Origin: a bacterium
Lineage (GTDB): Bacteria > Omnitrophota > Gorgyraeia > Gygaellales > Profunditerraquicolaceae
DNA: 5,427 nucleotides
Assembly: GCA_004298075.1 (NCBI GenBank)
Contig: SCRK01000150.1
Coordinates: forward strand, 1 to 5,427
Direction of reading: 5' to 3'
A model generated the notes under the pieces. That model saw nothing but the letters and a program-made list of their open reading frames with translations. It was not told the DNA's origin and searched no databases. Shown here in pieces: positions 1 to 4,839 of the stretch. The position numbers and the translations under genes are program-made. Each line of letters opens with the position of its first letter. Position 1 is the stretch's first letter.

Positions 1-1205
1 CGTTCACGGTGTTGAGTAAGATCAAGGCCGACCATTTCATCTTTCTCGCTGACACGCATCCTAAAAAAGATATCCACAAACTTGTATATAACAAATGTGG
101 CGATAAAAGTATAACCGACCGCGACTGCGACCGCCAGTAATTGCACGAGCAATTGCCTGGGATTGCCGTATAATAAACCATTGTTTCCGGCGGGATTTAT
201 CAACTTGGAGGCCAGCACTCCGGTTAAAAGCGTGCCAAGTATGCCTCCGACACCATGCACCCCGAAAGCATCCAAAGAATCATCATAACCGAACCGCGGC
301 TTGGTTATGGAAACCGCGATAAAACAAACTATACTTGCCCCTATGCCGATAAGAATAGCCGAAACCGGGGTTACAAATCCTGAAGCGGGAGTAACGGTGG
401 CTAATCCGGCGATCGAGCCGGTTACTATGCCAAATACCGTGGGCTTGCCGTTACGTATCCACTCCAACAAAGCCCAGCTTAAACCCGCTGCCGCTGCCGC
501 TGAATTAGTGGCAATAAAAGCGCTTACCGCTACCCCGTTAACTGCCAAAGCGCTTCCGGCGTTAAAACCGAACCAGCCGAACCACAGCAGGGCTGTGCCT
601 AAGACTACGAAGGGAAGATTATGCGGAGACGGAGTATGCTCCAGGTTTCTTCTCCTTCCGATAACAATAGTCGTAACTAAGGCGGCAATCCCGGCGCTGG
701 TATGAACTACAATACCTCCGGCAAAATCAAGCACACCGAGTGCCTTGAGCCATCCCCCCTCCCCCCAGACCCAGTGGCATAAAGGATCATAAACAAATGT
801 CGCCCAAAGCAGGATAAAGGCTAAAAAGGCCGAAAACTTCATTCGTTCGGCAAAAGCGCCGATGATCAAAGCCGGGGTGATCACGGCAAACATCATCTGA
901 AAAACCATAAATGCCTGGTGCGGGATGGTCGCCGAATATCCAGCGTAGGGTGTTAATCCTACACCGCTCAGGCCAAGCCAATTAAAACCTCCCCAGAATC
1001 CATTACCCGGGGCAAAAGCAAGGCTGTAACCAAAAAATATCCATTGTAAAGACAATAGACATAAAGCGACAAAACATTGGATCAAAACGCTTAAGATATT
1101 CTTACGCCTGACCATGCCGCCGTAGAAAAAAGCAAGACCGGGGGTCATCAACATTACAAAAGCCGCCGACATGAGAACGAATAACGTATCAACCTGGTTG
1201 ATCAT
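1..1205 (-). CDS. amt: Ammonium transporter, Amt family, copy 1 (3' end off window)
   Basis: Inner-membrane channel of the Amt/Mep/Rh family that conducts ammonium. I read it by translating the minus strand from the ATG at 1205, which has AGGAG (1211-1215) five bases upstream; the frame stays open for 401 codons to the window edge. It begins MINQVDTLFVLM, then has TPGLAFFYGGMVRRKN, GAFAERMKF, CHWVWG, DFAGG, VVH, WFGWFGFNAGSA and DAFGVHGVGG, which carry the family's gating Phe, binding-site Trp and Ser, conserved Asp and twin pore His. By comparison with the 409-residue paralogue at 1814-3043 only about seven C-terminal residues are missing. The two proteins are closely similar throughout, including the C-terminal cytoplasmic tail (GLDLTQHRE) expected to contact P-II. 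It lies downstream of the P-II gene but behind its own attenuator-like leader, so it may be expressed separately. No frameshift is seen. Confidence 0.96.
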   Translation of the reverse strand, partial: MINQVDTLFVLMSAAFVMLMTPGLAFFYGGMVRRKNILSVLIQCFVALCLLSLQWIFFGYSLAFAPGNGFWGGFNWLGLSGVGLTPYAGYSATIPHQAFMVFQMMFAVITPALIIGAFAERMKFSAFLAFILLWATFVYDPLCHWVWGEGGWLKALGVLDFAGGIVVHTSAGIAALVTTIVIGRRRNLEHTPSPHNLPFVVLGTALLWFGWFGFNAGSALAVNGVAVSAFIATNSAAAAAGLSWALLEWIRNGKPTVFGIVTGSIAGLATVTPASGFVTPVSAILIGIGASIVCFIAVSITKPRFGYDDSLDAFGVHGVGGILGTLLTGVLASKLINPAGNNGLLYGNPRQLLVQLLAVAVAVGYTFIATFVIYKFVDIFFRMRVSEKDEMVGLDLTQHRE

Positions 1206-1223
1206 ACTGTCTCCTATTATCTG

Positions 1224-1245
1224 CACAATTGATTATTCAACTGTG
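1224..1245 (-). promoter_or_regulatory. Stem-loop just upstream of the amt1 ribosome binding site
   Basis: The transcript can form a 9-bp hairpin (arms CACAGTTGA and TCAATTGTG, loop ATAA, one G-U pair) that ends eight bases before the AGGAG Shine-Dalgarno sequence at 1211-1215. It lies after the leader terminator, so it would be present only on read-through transcripts. It could stabilise the 5' end or modulate ribosome access. Its function is unknown; only the complementarity is observed. Confidence 0.45.
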
Positions 1246-1257
1246 TAAAATCTGGCC

Positions 1258-1306
1258 AAATAAAAAGGCGCCTTCACGGAGAATTTTTCTAAACCGCGTT
1301 GGCGCC
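1258..1306 (-). terminator. Intrinsic terminator in the amt1 leader (attenuator)
   Basis: On the minus strand 1294-1306 pairs with 1267-1279: a 6-bp GGCGCC/GGCGCC stem, a symmetric AA/AA internal loop, then five more pairs including one G-U, with a 14-nt loop. The 3' side is followed at once by TTTTTATTT (1258-1266). It sits after the likely promoter and before the amt1 start codon, about 53 bp away, so it would cut the message short before translation begins. Termination of the P-II transcript is an alternative role, but the hairpin is about 90 bp past that gene's stop and its 5' arm is shared with another hairpin, which favours attenuation. Confidence 0.72.
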
Positions 1307-1349
1307 AACATTGCGCTATTCAATATAAACACTACTGCGTGCTTATATT
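1302..1349 (-). promoter_or_regulatory. Two-hairpin, antiterminator-like RNA element before amt1
   Basis: First hairpin P1 (1322-1349): an 11-bp stem, arms AATATAAGCAC and GTGTTTATATT, with the six-base loop GCAGTA. A 5-nt linker follows, then P2 (1302-1316): stem GCGC/GCGC with loop AATGTTG. The 3' arm of P2 lies inside the 5' arm of the terminator at 1258-1306, so P2 and the terminator cannot form together. This layout (two tandem hairpins, the second overlapping a terminator, G at loop position 4) matches RNA targets of ANTAR antiterminators. The departures are G rather than A at position 1 of the P1 loop, and a seven-base P2 loop. ANTAR assignment is inference; a ligand-binding or other protein-bound element is possible. 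Confidence 0.5.
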
Positions 1350-1361
1350 AATTTATACTCA

Positions 1362-1391
1362 TACAAGTAAACAATTGCCTGTTTTGGTAAC
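1362..1391 (-). promoter_or_regulatory. Bipartite promoter-like motif upstream of amt1
   Basis: The minus strand reads GTTACCA, 13 bases, TTTACTTGTA, starting 6 bp after the P-II stop codon. The same 17 defined bases at the same spacing recur before the beta-barrel gene at 4142-4171, each just upstream of an attenuator-like leader. Position and two-block form suggest a promoter (blocks at about -35 and -10) or an activator site. It does not match the sigma-70 -10 consensus well, so an alternative sigma factor is possible. A weak TATAAA lies just downstream (about 1351-1356) as another candidate -10. Confidence 0.45.
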
Positions 1392-1397
1392 CTGTTT

Positions 1398-1739
1398 TTA
1401 ACCTATGGCGATTGTGCCCCGCTCCTCGGTCCTTATACGCACGCACTCCTTTAGATCCAATACAAATATCTTCCCATCCCCGGTTTCACCGGTCTTAGCC
1501 CCCTTAACGATCGCCTTGATCGTCGGCTCAAGGTAGTTGTCATTTACAGCGATCTCAAGGCGGATCTTGCGCAGGAGATTACCGGTCTCCTTGGCCCCGC
1601 GGTAAACCTCGGTGACCCCCTTTTGCCTGCCGTGGCCTAAGACCTCGCTTACCGTGATCAAGTTCACATCAGCTTTATACAACTCATCTTTGACCTCTTC
1701 TAATTTATACGGTTGGATTATCGCGATCACTAGTTTCAT
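1398..1739 (-). CDS. glnK: P-II nitrogen regulatory protein (GlnB/GlnK type) without Tyr51
   Basis: Cytoplasmic trimeric sensor that binds ATP/ADP and 2-oxoglutarate and regulates partners, classically blocking the AmtB channel by inserting its T-loop. The 113-residue length is normal. Visible marks: N-terminal strand MKLVIAIIQPYKLEEV; T-loop start GRQKGVTEVYRG (residues 37-48) with Gln39, Lys40 and Tyr46; Lys58; B-loop TGETGDGKIF (83-92) with Lys90; C-loop RIRTEERG with Arg101 and Arg103. The position of the uridylylated Tyr51 in enterobacterial GlnB/GlnK is Glu51 here (AKETGNLL), so control by GlnD uridylylation at that site is not expected. The start has a strong AGGAGG (1745-1750) five bases upstream. 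Placement between two amt genes supports a GlnK-like role; the symbol rests on that context, because GlnB and GlnK cannot be separated by sequence alone. Confidence 0.95.
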   Translation of the reverse strand: MKLVIAIIQPYKLEEVKDELYKADVNLITVSEVLGHGRQKGVTEVYRGAKETGNLLRKIRLEIAVNDNYLEPTIKAIVKGAKTGETGDGKIFVLDLKECVRIRTEERGTIAIG

Positions 1740-1777
1740 AAGTGCCTCCTGGTTTAATTTTCCCTATATTCTACCTA

Positions 1778-1811
1778 AAAACGGGGTCAGAATTAATTCT
1801 GACCCCGTTTT
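1778..1811. terminator. 34-bp perfect palindrome with GGGGTCAG core, likely bidirectional terminator
   Basis: A perfect inverted repeat with no spacer: arm AAAACGGGGTCAGAATT followed by its complement. It begins two bases after the amt2 stop codon. On the minus strand the 3' arm ends in GTTTTT, so it can act as an intrinsic terminator for amt2, and the plus strand also ends in a short T run. The P-II start lies about 40 bp further on, so it may tune amt2 to P-II read-through. It shares its arm with the palindrome at 4873-4922, which points to a dispersed repeat family (REP-like) rather than a one-off terminator. Confidence 0.7.
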
Positions 1812-1813
1812 CC

Positions 1814-3043
1814 TTATTCTAATACCGTATACGCCCTTTCACGATGCTGAGTAAGATCAAGGCCCATGGCTTCCGATTTCTCATCCACCCTTACGCCAAT
1901 GAACAGATCCACTAACTTATAGATTATCAAAGTAACCACCCCGGTATAAACAATGGTTACCCCCACAGCCAAAAGCTGCACCATGAACTGTTTGGGGTTG
2001 CCGAAGAATACCCCGTTTGCTCCGGCGGAATTAACCAACTTTGAAGCAAATAACCCGGTAGCCAAAGCTCCCCAGATACCACCGACGCAATGCACGCCAA
2101 AAGCATCCAGAGAATCATCATAGCCGAATAAAGGCTTGATCACGGTTACGGCAATAAAACAGAATACGCTGACCAGTAAACCGATAATGATCGCCGGGAT
2201 AACGCTCACGAAACCCGCCGCGGGGGTGATCGCGACCAGACCCGCGACCGCGCCTGAACAAGTGCCAAAAATAGTCGCTTTACCATTACGCATCCATTCA
2301 ATTAATGCCCAGCTTAAGCCTGCTGCCGCGGCTGCCGTATTGGTCACTACAAAAGCATTTACCGCCAGGCCATTTGCCGCCAAAGCGCTTCCGGCATTAA
2401 AACCAAACCAGCCAAACCATAATAATGCGGTCCCTAAAACCACAAAAGGCATGTTATGCGGCGTAGGAACATTTTTTTCTAAGTTACTTCTTCTGCCTAA
2501 TACTATTGCCGTAACCAAAGCGGCTATACCGGCGTTGATATGCACTACAGTTCCTCCGGCAAAATCCAAAGCCCCCATATTCCTTAACCATCCGCCCATT
2601 CCCCAAACCCAGTGGCATAAAGGATCATAAACAAATGTCGCCCAAAGCAGGGTAAAAATAAGGAACGCGGAGAATTTCATCCTTTCGGCAAATGCGCCGA
2701 TGATCAAAGCCGGGGTAATGATGGCAAACATCGCCTGGAAGATCATGAATGCCTGATGCGGGATCGTGCCGGCATAATCAGCATATGGCTCTAAGCCCAC
2801 ACCGTTTAAACCCAGCCACTGCAGCCCTCCCCAAAATCCATTGCCGGGGTGGAAAGATAAGCTATACCCGATCAAAACCCACTGAAGGCTCAAAACACAC
2901 ATGATAATAAAACACTGCATCAAAACACTCAATACATTCTTCCTGCGCACCATCCCCCCGTAGAAGAATGCCAGGCCCGGGGTCATTAACAATACCAGGG
3001 CTGCCGAGATCAAAACCCACGCTGTATCACCCGTATTAATCAT
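1814..3043 (-). CDS. amt: Ammonium transporter, Amt family, copy 2
   Basis: Complete 409-residue inner-membrane ammonium channel with the eleven-helix Amt fold expected from its length and hydrophobicity. Diagnostic features: FFYGGMVRRKN (27-36), the Phe gate region IFQAMFAIITPALI (101-114), Trp147 in CHWVWG, Asp160 in LDFAGG, pore His168, WFGWFGFNAGSA with Phe215 and Ser219, and second pore His318 in FGVHCVGG. Cys follows His318 where copy 1 and E. coli AmtB have Gly. The C-terminal tail (about 385-409) is cytoplasmic and conserved with copy 1, fitting regulation by the adjacent P-II protein. No cleavable signal peptide is obvious. AAGGAGG lies seven bases before the ATG, inside the 15-bp gap after the HTH gene, so it probably belongs to the transcript of that gene and the beta-barrel gene. 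Confidence 0.98.
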   Translation of the reverse strand: MINTGDTAWVLISAALVLLMTPGLAFFYGGMVRRKNVLSVLMQCFIIMCVLSLQWVLIGYSLSFHPGNGFWGGLQWLGLNGVGLEPYADYAGTIPHQAFMIFQAMFAIITPALIIGAFAERMKFSAFLIFTLLWATFVYDPLCHWVWGMGGWLRNMGALDFAGGTVVHINAGIAALVTAIVLGRRSNLEKNVPTPHNMPFVVLGTALLWFGWFGFNAGSALAANGLAVNAFVVTNTAAAAAGLSWALIEWMRNGKATIFGTCSGAVAGLVAITPAAGFVSVIPAIIIGLLVSVFCFIAVTVIKPLFGYDDSLDAFGVHCVGGIWGALATGLFASKLVNSAGANGVFFGNPKQFMVQLLAVGVTIVYTGVVTLIIYKLVDLFIGVRVDEKSEAMGLDLTQHRERAYTVLE

Positions 3044-3058
3044 CTTTTTTCCTCCTTC

Positions 3059-3238
3059 TTAATGTATCCCTAATTTATCTTTTACTACCTCTGCGTAAAG
3101 CTTGTTTATCCTTCCGGTCTTAAACCAGCGCTCTAATGTGGAAACCGGGATGTCAATTTTCTTTGACAGATCGTGCAATGTAAAACCCCGGTCCTGTTTC
3201 AATTGCATTATCTTGTTAATAAAATCGCGGTTGAGCAT
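3059..3238 (-). CDS. Small helix-turn-helix DNA-binding protein
   Basis: A 59-residue protein, almost wholly a helix-turn-helix: helix LNRDFINKIMQLKQDR, then FTLHDLSKKIDIPVSTLERWFKTG (about 19-42), where LHDLSKKIDI-PVSTLERWF fits the two HTH helices, then a basic C-terminal helix. I chose the ATG at 3238, which has TAAGG (made of the beta-barrel stop codon) eight bases upstream. An ATG at 3262 would add eight residues and overlap the beta-barrel gene by 14 bp. It is tightly coupled between the beta-barrel gene and amt2, so it probably acts on this locus or senses its state. The exact family is not recognised. There is no sensor or dimerisation domain, so it may bind DNA as a small homodimer or as a partner of another regulator. 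Confidence 0.75.
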   Translation of the reverse strand: MLNRDFINKIMQLKQDRGFTLHDLSKKIDIPVSTLERWFKTGRINKLYAEVVKDKLGIH

Positions 3239-3248
3239 TTTATTTACC

Positions 3249-4040
3249 TTAGAAATCCACATCCAGCTGAAAGGTCACGGTGTTCTTTGAATTCGGGTTG
3301 TTATACACATCGTAACCGAGGATCACCGAAACATTATTGTTGAATTTCCAGGCAAACCCGTAGTTTAGCGCGCCGTAAGATGATTGCGTTCCCTGGTAAT
3401 CCACGCATAACCATAATTTATCGCTTATCTCGCTCATTACCCTCTCCCAGGCGATCATCGGCCCGGAGTTATCCCGCTCCCCGTTCTTGTCGCGCAAAAG
3501 CCTGCCATTACCGTTGAAATAACCGGCAGAGAACCTGCCTAGATTAAACTTACCTATAGAAGCGGTTTTTGCCGCCCTTAAATACCAAACATTATTATCG
3601 GTAAAGTTGTGCTTATAACCCATATCATAGCAACCAACGGCAAATGCGGGCATATTCTTAAAATAAGCGTCTTCCGGAACACCGAATTTGAAATGAAAAT
3701 ATACCGGCCATTGATCCAAAGTATGCCCAAATCCCTTCTTGTAGTCAAAACCGGTTTCAGCCATGATCTTTCCTAAAGGGCTCCAGAATTTTCCCAAAAG
3801 GTTATTTTCCGGCTTATCCGACAATAAGCTGAAGGTAGGTCCGTAAATCTGTTGGACATAAAGCTTATTATCGTTATGATCCCTGCTCTTAACCGGCGTA
3901 TAGTTATCCACGTTTAAATGGATCTTACCGTAGGGCTGAATATCGGTTGAAGGGGCCCAAATAAGGGTGGTCGGTGTGGCATACGCGTTTGATAAAGTAA
4001 AAATGCAGAAAACCGCTAAAACTAAACCTGTTAGCCTCAT
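3249..4040 (-). CDS. Secreted probable outer-membrane beta-barrel protein of the ammonium locus
   Basis: 263 residues, family not recognised. Residues 1-21 form a Sec signal peptide: RL, hydrophobic core LVLAVFCIF, and an AYA cleavage site before TPTT. The mature part alternates polar and aromatic/hydrophobic residues with many Tyr, Phe, Trp and Asn-rich turns (for example FSAGYFNGNGRL, YGALNYGFAWKFNNN, VSVILGYDVY), and ends in FQLDVDF. A terminal Phe in an amphipathic strand is the usual signal for outer-membrane insertion by BamA. A size of about 240 mature residues fits a barrel of ten to twelve strands. AGGAGG lies six bases before the ATG. It heads the HTH-amt2 run behind its own attenuator-like leader, so a link with nitrogen supply is likely. 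A porin for small nitrogen compounds is a guess from context only. Confidence 0.82.
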   Translation of the reverse strand: MRLTGLVLAVFCIFTLSNAYATPTTLIWAPSTDIQPYGKIHLNVDNYTPVKSRDHNDNKLYVQQIYGPTFSLLSDKPENNLLGKFWSPLGKIMAETGFDYKKGFGHTLDQWPVYFHFKFGVPEDAYFKNMPAFAVGCYDMGYKHNFTDNNVWYLRAAKTASIGKFNLGRFSAGYFNGNGRLLRDKNGERDNSGPMIAWERVMSEISDKLWLCVDYQGTQSSYGALNYGFAWKFNNNVSVILGYDVYNNPNSKNTVTFQLDVDF

Positions 4041-4056
4041 TTACTGCCTCCTTTTT

Positions 4057-4102
4057 AATAAAAAAGCGCCTTTAAAAGTCCACCCTGGACTAAAAAAGAC
4101 GC
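4057..4102 (-). terminator. Intrinsic terminator in the beta-barrel gene leader (attenuator)
   Basis: On the minus strand 4095-4102 (GCGTCTTT) pairs with 4066-4073 (AAAGGCGC). A symmetric three-base T/T internal loop follows, then AGTCC/GGACT (4087-4091 with 4077-4081) around the loop AGGGT. The stem is followed by TTTTTTATT (4057-4065), and the AGGAGG ribosome binding site starts just five bases later. It lies within the leader, not next to the preceding stop codon (about 70 bp away), so premature termination before the beta-barrel gene is the likely role. Stem base and tail resemble those of the amt1 leader terminator. Confidence 0.7.
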
Positions 4103-4131
4103 CTGTGGTTAAATCTTACACTTCAATGTGC
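4096..4131 (-). promoter_or_regulatory. Hexaloop hairpin and competing stem before the beta-barrel gene
   Basis: A short hairpin (4118-4131) has stem CAC/GTG plus one G-U pair and the six-base loop ATTGAA, with A at position 1 and G at position 4, the ANTAR-target loop rule. Directly after it, AAGAT (4113-4117) can pair with GTCTT (4096-4100), which belongs to the 5' arm of the terminator at 4057-4102, so the two folds exclude each other. The second stem has a large, irregular loop, and its six-base loop ACAGGC closes with only one clear pair, so P2 is weaker than in the other two leaders. The reading depends on comparison with them. Confidence 0.38.
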
Positions 4132-4141
4132 CTTACGCTAC

Positions 4142-4171
4142 TACAAGTAAAGAATACTTATAACTGGTAAC
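4142..4171 (-). promoter_or_regulatory. Bipartite promoter-like motif upstream of the beta-barrel gene
   Basis: GTTACCA, 13 bases, TTTACTTGTA on the minus strand; the first G is the last base of the sigma-like gene's TAG stop. It matches the motif at 1362-1391 in all 17 defined bases and in spacing, while the 13-bp spacers differ, as expected for a two-block protein-binding site. It is placed about ten bases before the first leader hairpin, where a promoter would be. Confidence 0.45.
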
Positions 4172-4701
4172 TATTTTTTAACCCCATCAAGATGCCGGGA
4201 GCATTTCTGGCGGATCCTCTTCATCATCTTCAGCACGGCTACGTGCGAAACTCCCAGCCTCTTACCTATATCTCTGGTGGTCAACCCCTGGCTGAAGTAC
4301 TCCAGGAGCATCTTTTCCCTGGGGCTAAAGCCGTTGTTCCGGATACTCTGGGCTAATAGTTTGTTATGCAGCTCCTCCCGGCAATCATCGCAGGCCCAAT
4401 GCTCCCCCAAAAGCTCCCCTATTGTGGTATCGGAATCCGCGCACAAGGCCGCGTCAATACTGACCATGCCGGAACGCTCATTTACCTTGCGGATATAGTT
4501 CTTCAGGTGAAAATAACAGCCCTGCAGTATATAGCTGTCTGTTTTATCGCTAAGCGTGCCCTTTAAGAAATTACCCCAGAGATGGATTACCGCCTCCTGA
4601 TAAAGGTCATCGTGATTAAAAGAACGGAAATGGCCGTTTAACCTGTAGGCGATCCGCTTGATCGTTGGCGATAGCTTCTGGTGCAACTGTTCAAATTCCA
4701 T
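4171..4701 (-). CDS. Small RNA polymerase sigma-70-family (ECF-like) protein
   Basis: A 176-residue protein with the two-domain layout of ECF sigma factors. Region 2 spans about residues 8-72 (LSPTIKRIAYRLNGHF, then HDDLYQEAVIHLWG for core binding and -10 recognition). Region 4 spans about 125-170 (FSPREKMLLEYFSQGLTTRDIGKRLGVSHVAVLKMMKRIRQ), a helix-turn-helix for -35 recognition. The linker (about 73-124) contains Cys87 and a CDDC pair (Cys104, Cys107), which could bind metal or be redox-active. No anti-sigma gene is visible nearby. The start at 4701 has a modest GAGG about nine bases upstream, and the gene lies behind a sigma-70-like promoter and tandem leader hairpins. It may direct transcription of the genes downstream, which share a promoter-like motif. 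It could instead be a sigma-like regulator without true sigma activity. Confidence 0.82.
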   Translation of the reverse strand: MEFEQLHQKLSPTIKRIAYRLNGHFRSFNHDDLYQEAVIHLWGNFLKGTLSDKTDSYILQGCYFHLKNYIRKVNERSGMVSIDAALCADSDTTIGELLGEHWACDDCREELHNKLLAQSIRNNGFSPREKMLLEYFSQGLTTRDIGKRLGVSHVAVLKMMKRIRQKCSRHLDGVKK

Positions 4702-4715
4702 ATTTTAAGCCCTCT

Positions 4716-4759
4716 AAAAACAGAAACGTCCCCTACCCTATCTCACGGGGTAAAGGACG
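4716..4759 (-). terminator. Second (promoter-distal) intrinsic terminator in the sigma-like gene leader
   Basis: CGTCCTTTACCC (4748-4759) pairs with GGGTAGGGGACG (4727-4738) over 12 bp, with two G-U pairs and a 9-nt loop, followed by TTTCTGTTTTT (4716-4726). It ends about 15 bp before the sigma-like start codon. Its 5' arm is also used by the small hairpin at 4754-4769, so the two are alternatives. Confidence 0.65.
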
Positions 4760-4769
4760 CCTTAGTCCC
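4754..4769 (-). promoter_or_regulatory. Hexaloop hairpin overlapping the second terminator
   Basis: Stem GGAC/GTCC plus one G-U pair encloses the six-base loop TAAGGC (G at position 4, T at position 1). Its 3' arm is part of the 5' arm of the terminator at 4716-4759, so it would act as an antiterminator if stabilised. It resembles the other leader hairpins but departs from the A1 rule. Confidence 0.38.
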
Positions 4770-4772
4770 AAC

Positions 4773-4810
4773 AAAAAAAGCCTTCCAGGCACTCTCTGCC
4801 CGAAAGACTT
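4773..4810 (-). terminator. First (promoter-proximal) intrinsic terminator in the sigma-like gene leader
   Basis: AAGTCTTTCGGGCA (4797-4810) pairs with TGCCTGGAAGGCTT (4778-4791) over 14 bp including G-U pairs, with loop GAGAG, running into seven T residues (4773-4779). Its basal half shares bases with the hexaloop hairpin at 4804-4819, while its top half can persist as a second hairpin beside that one. Confidence 0.72.
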
Positions 4811-4819
4811 CTATGTCTT
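4804..4819 (-). promoter_or_regulatory. Hexaloop antiterminator-like hairpin P1 before the sigma-like gene
   Basis: A perfect 5-bp stem AAGAC/GTCTT closes the six-base loop ATAGAA, which has A at position 1 and G at position 4 as in ANTAR target hairpins. The 3' arm (4804-4808) is needed for the base of the terminator at 4773-4810, so forming this hairpin opens the lower half of that terminator. The upper part (CGGGCA-GAGAG-TGCCTG, 4786-4802) would then be the adjacent P2 hairpin after a one-base linker; its loop reads as five or seven bases, not six. Confidence 0.5.
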
Positions 4820-4839
4820 ACTTACTTCGTTGTGTTTAA

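Noticed and set aside
301..705. Plus-strand open frame of 134 codons inside amt1, and a similar one at 2136-2630 inside amt2
   Set aside because: Both lie antisense to well-recognised Amt coding frames and resemble each other only because the Amt genes do; they are Ala/Pro-rich mirror frames with no family resemblance.
787..981. Short minus-strand frame inside amt1
   Set aside because: It is out of frame with the amt1 reading frame, which is continuous across this stretch.
1..1205. Possible frameshift or pseudogene in amt1
   Set aside because: Translation from 1205 to the edge is uninterrupted and aligns along its whole length with the intact copy; the gene is simply cut by the window.
1300..1397. 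Sigma-54 (RpoN) promoter, expected for nitrogen genes
   Set aside because: No GG-N10-GC element with TGGC/TTGC blocks of good quality was found in the leaders; the TTGGCGCCAA there belongs to the hairpins.
1258..1397. Glutamine (glnA-type) riboswitch in the amt1 leader
   Set aside because: I could not find the conserved glutamine riboswitch core sequences; the fold is two simple hairpins plus a terminator.
3102..3290. Plus-strand frame opposite the HTH gene
   Set aside because: The minus-strand frame has clear HTH character and operon spacing; this one has no recognisable features.
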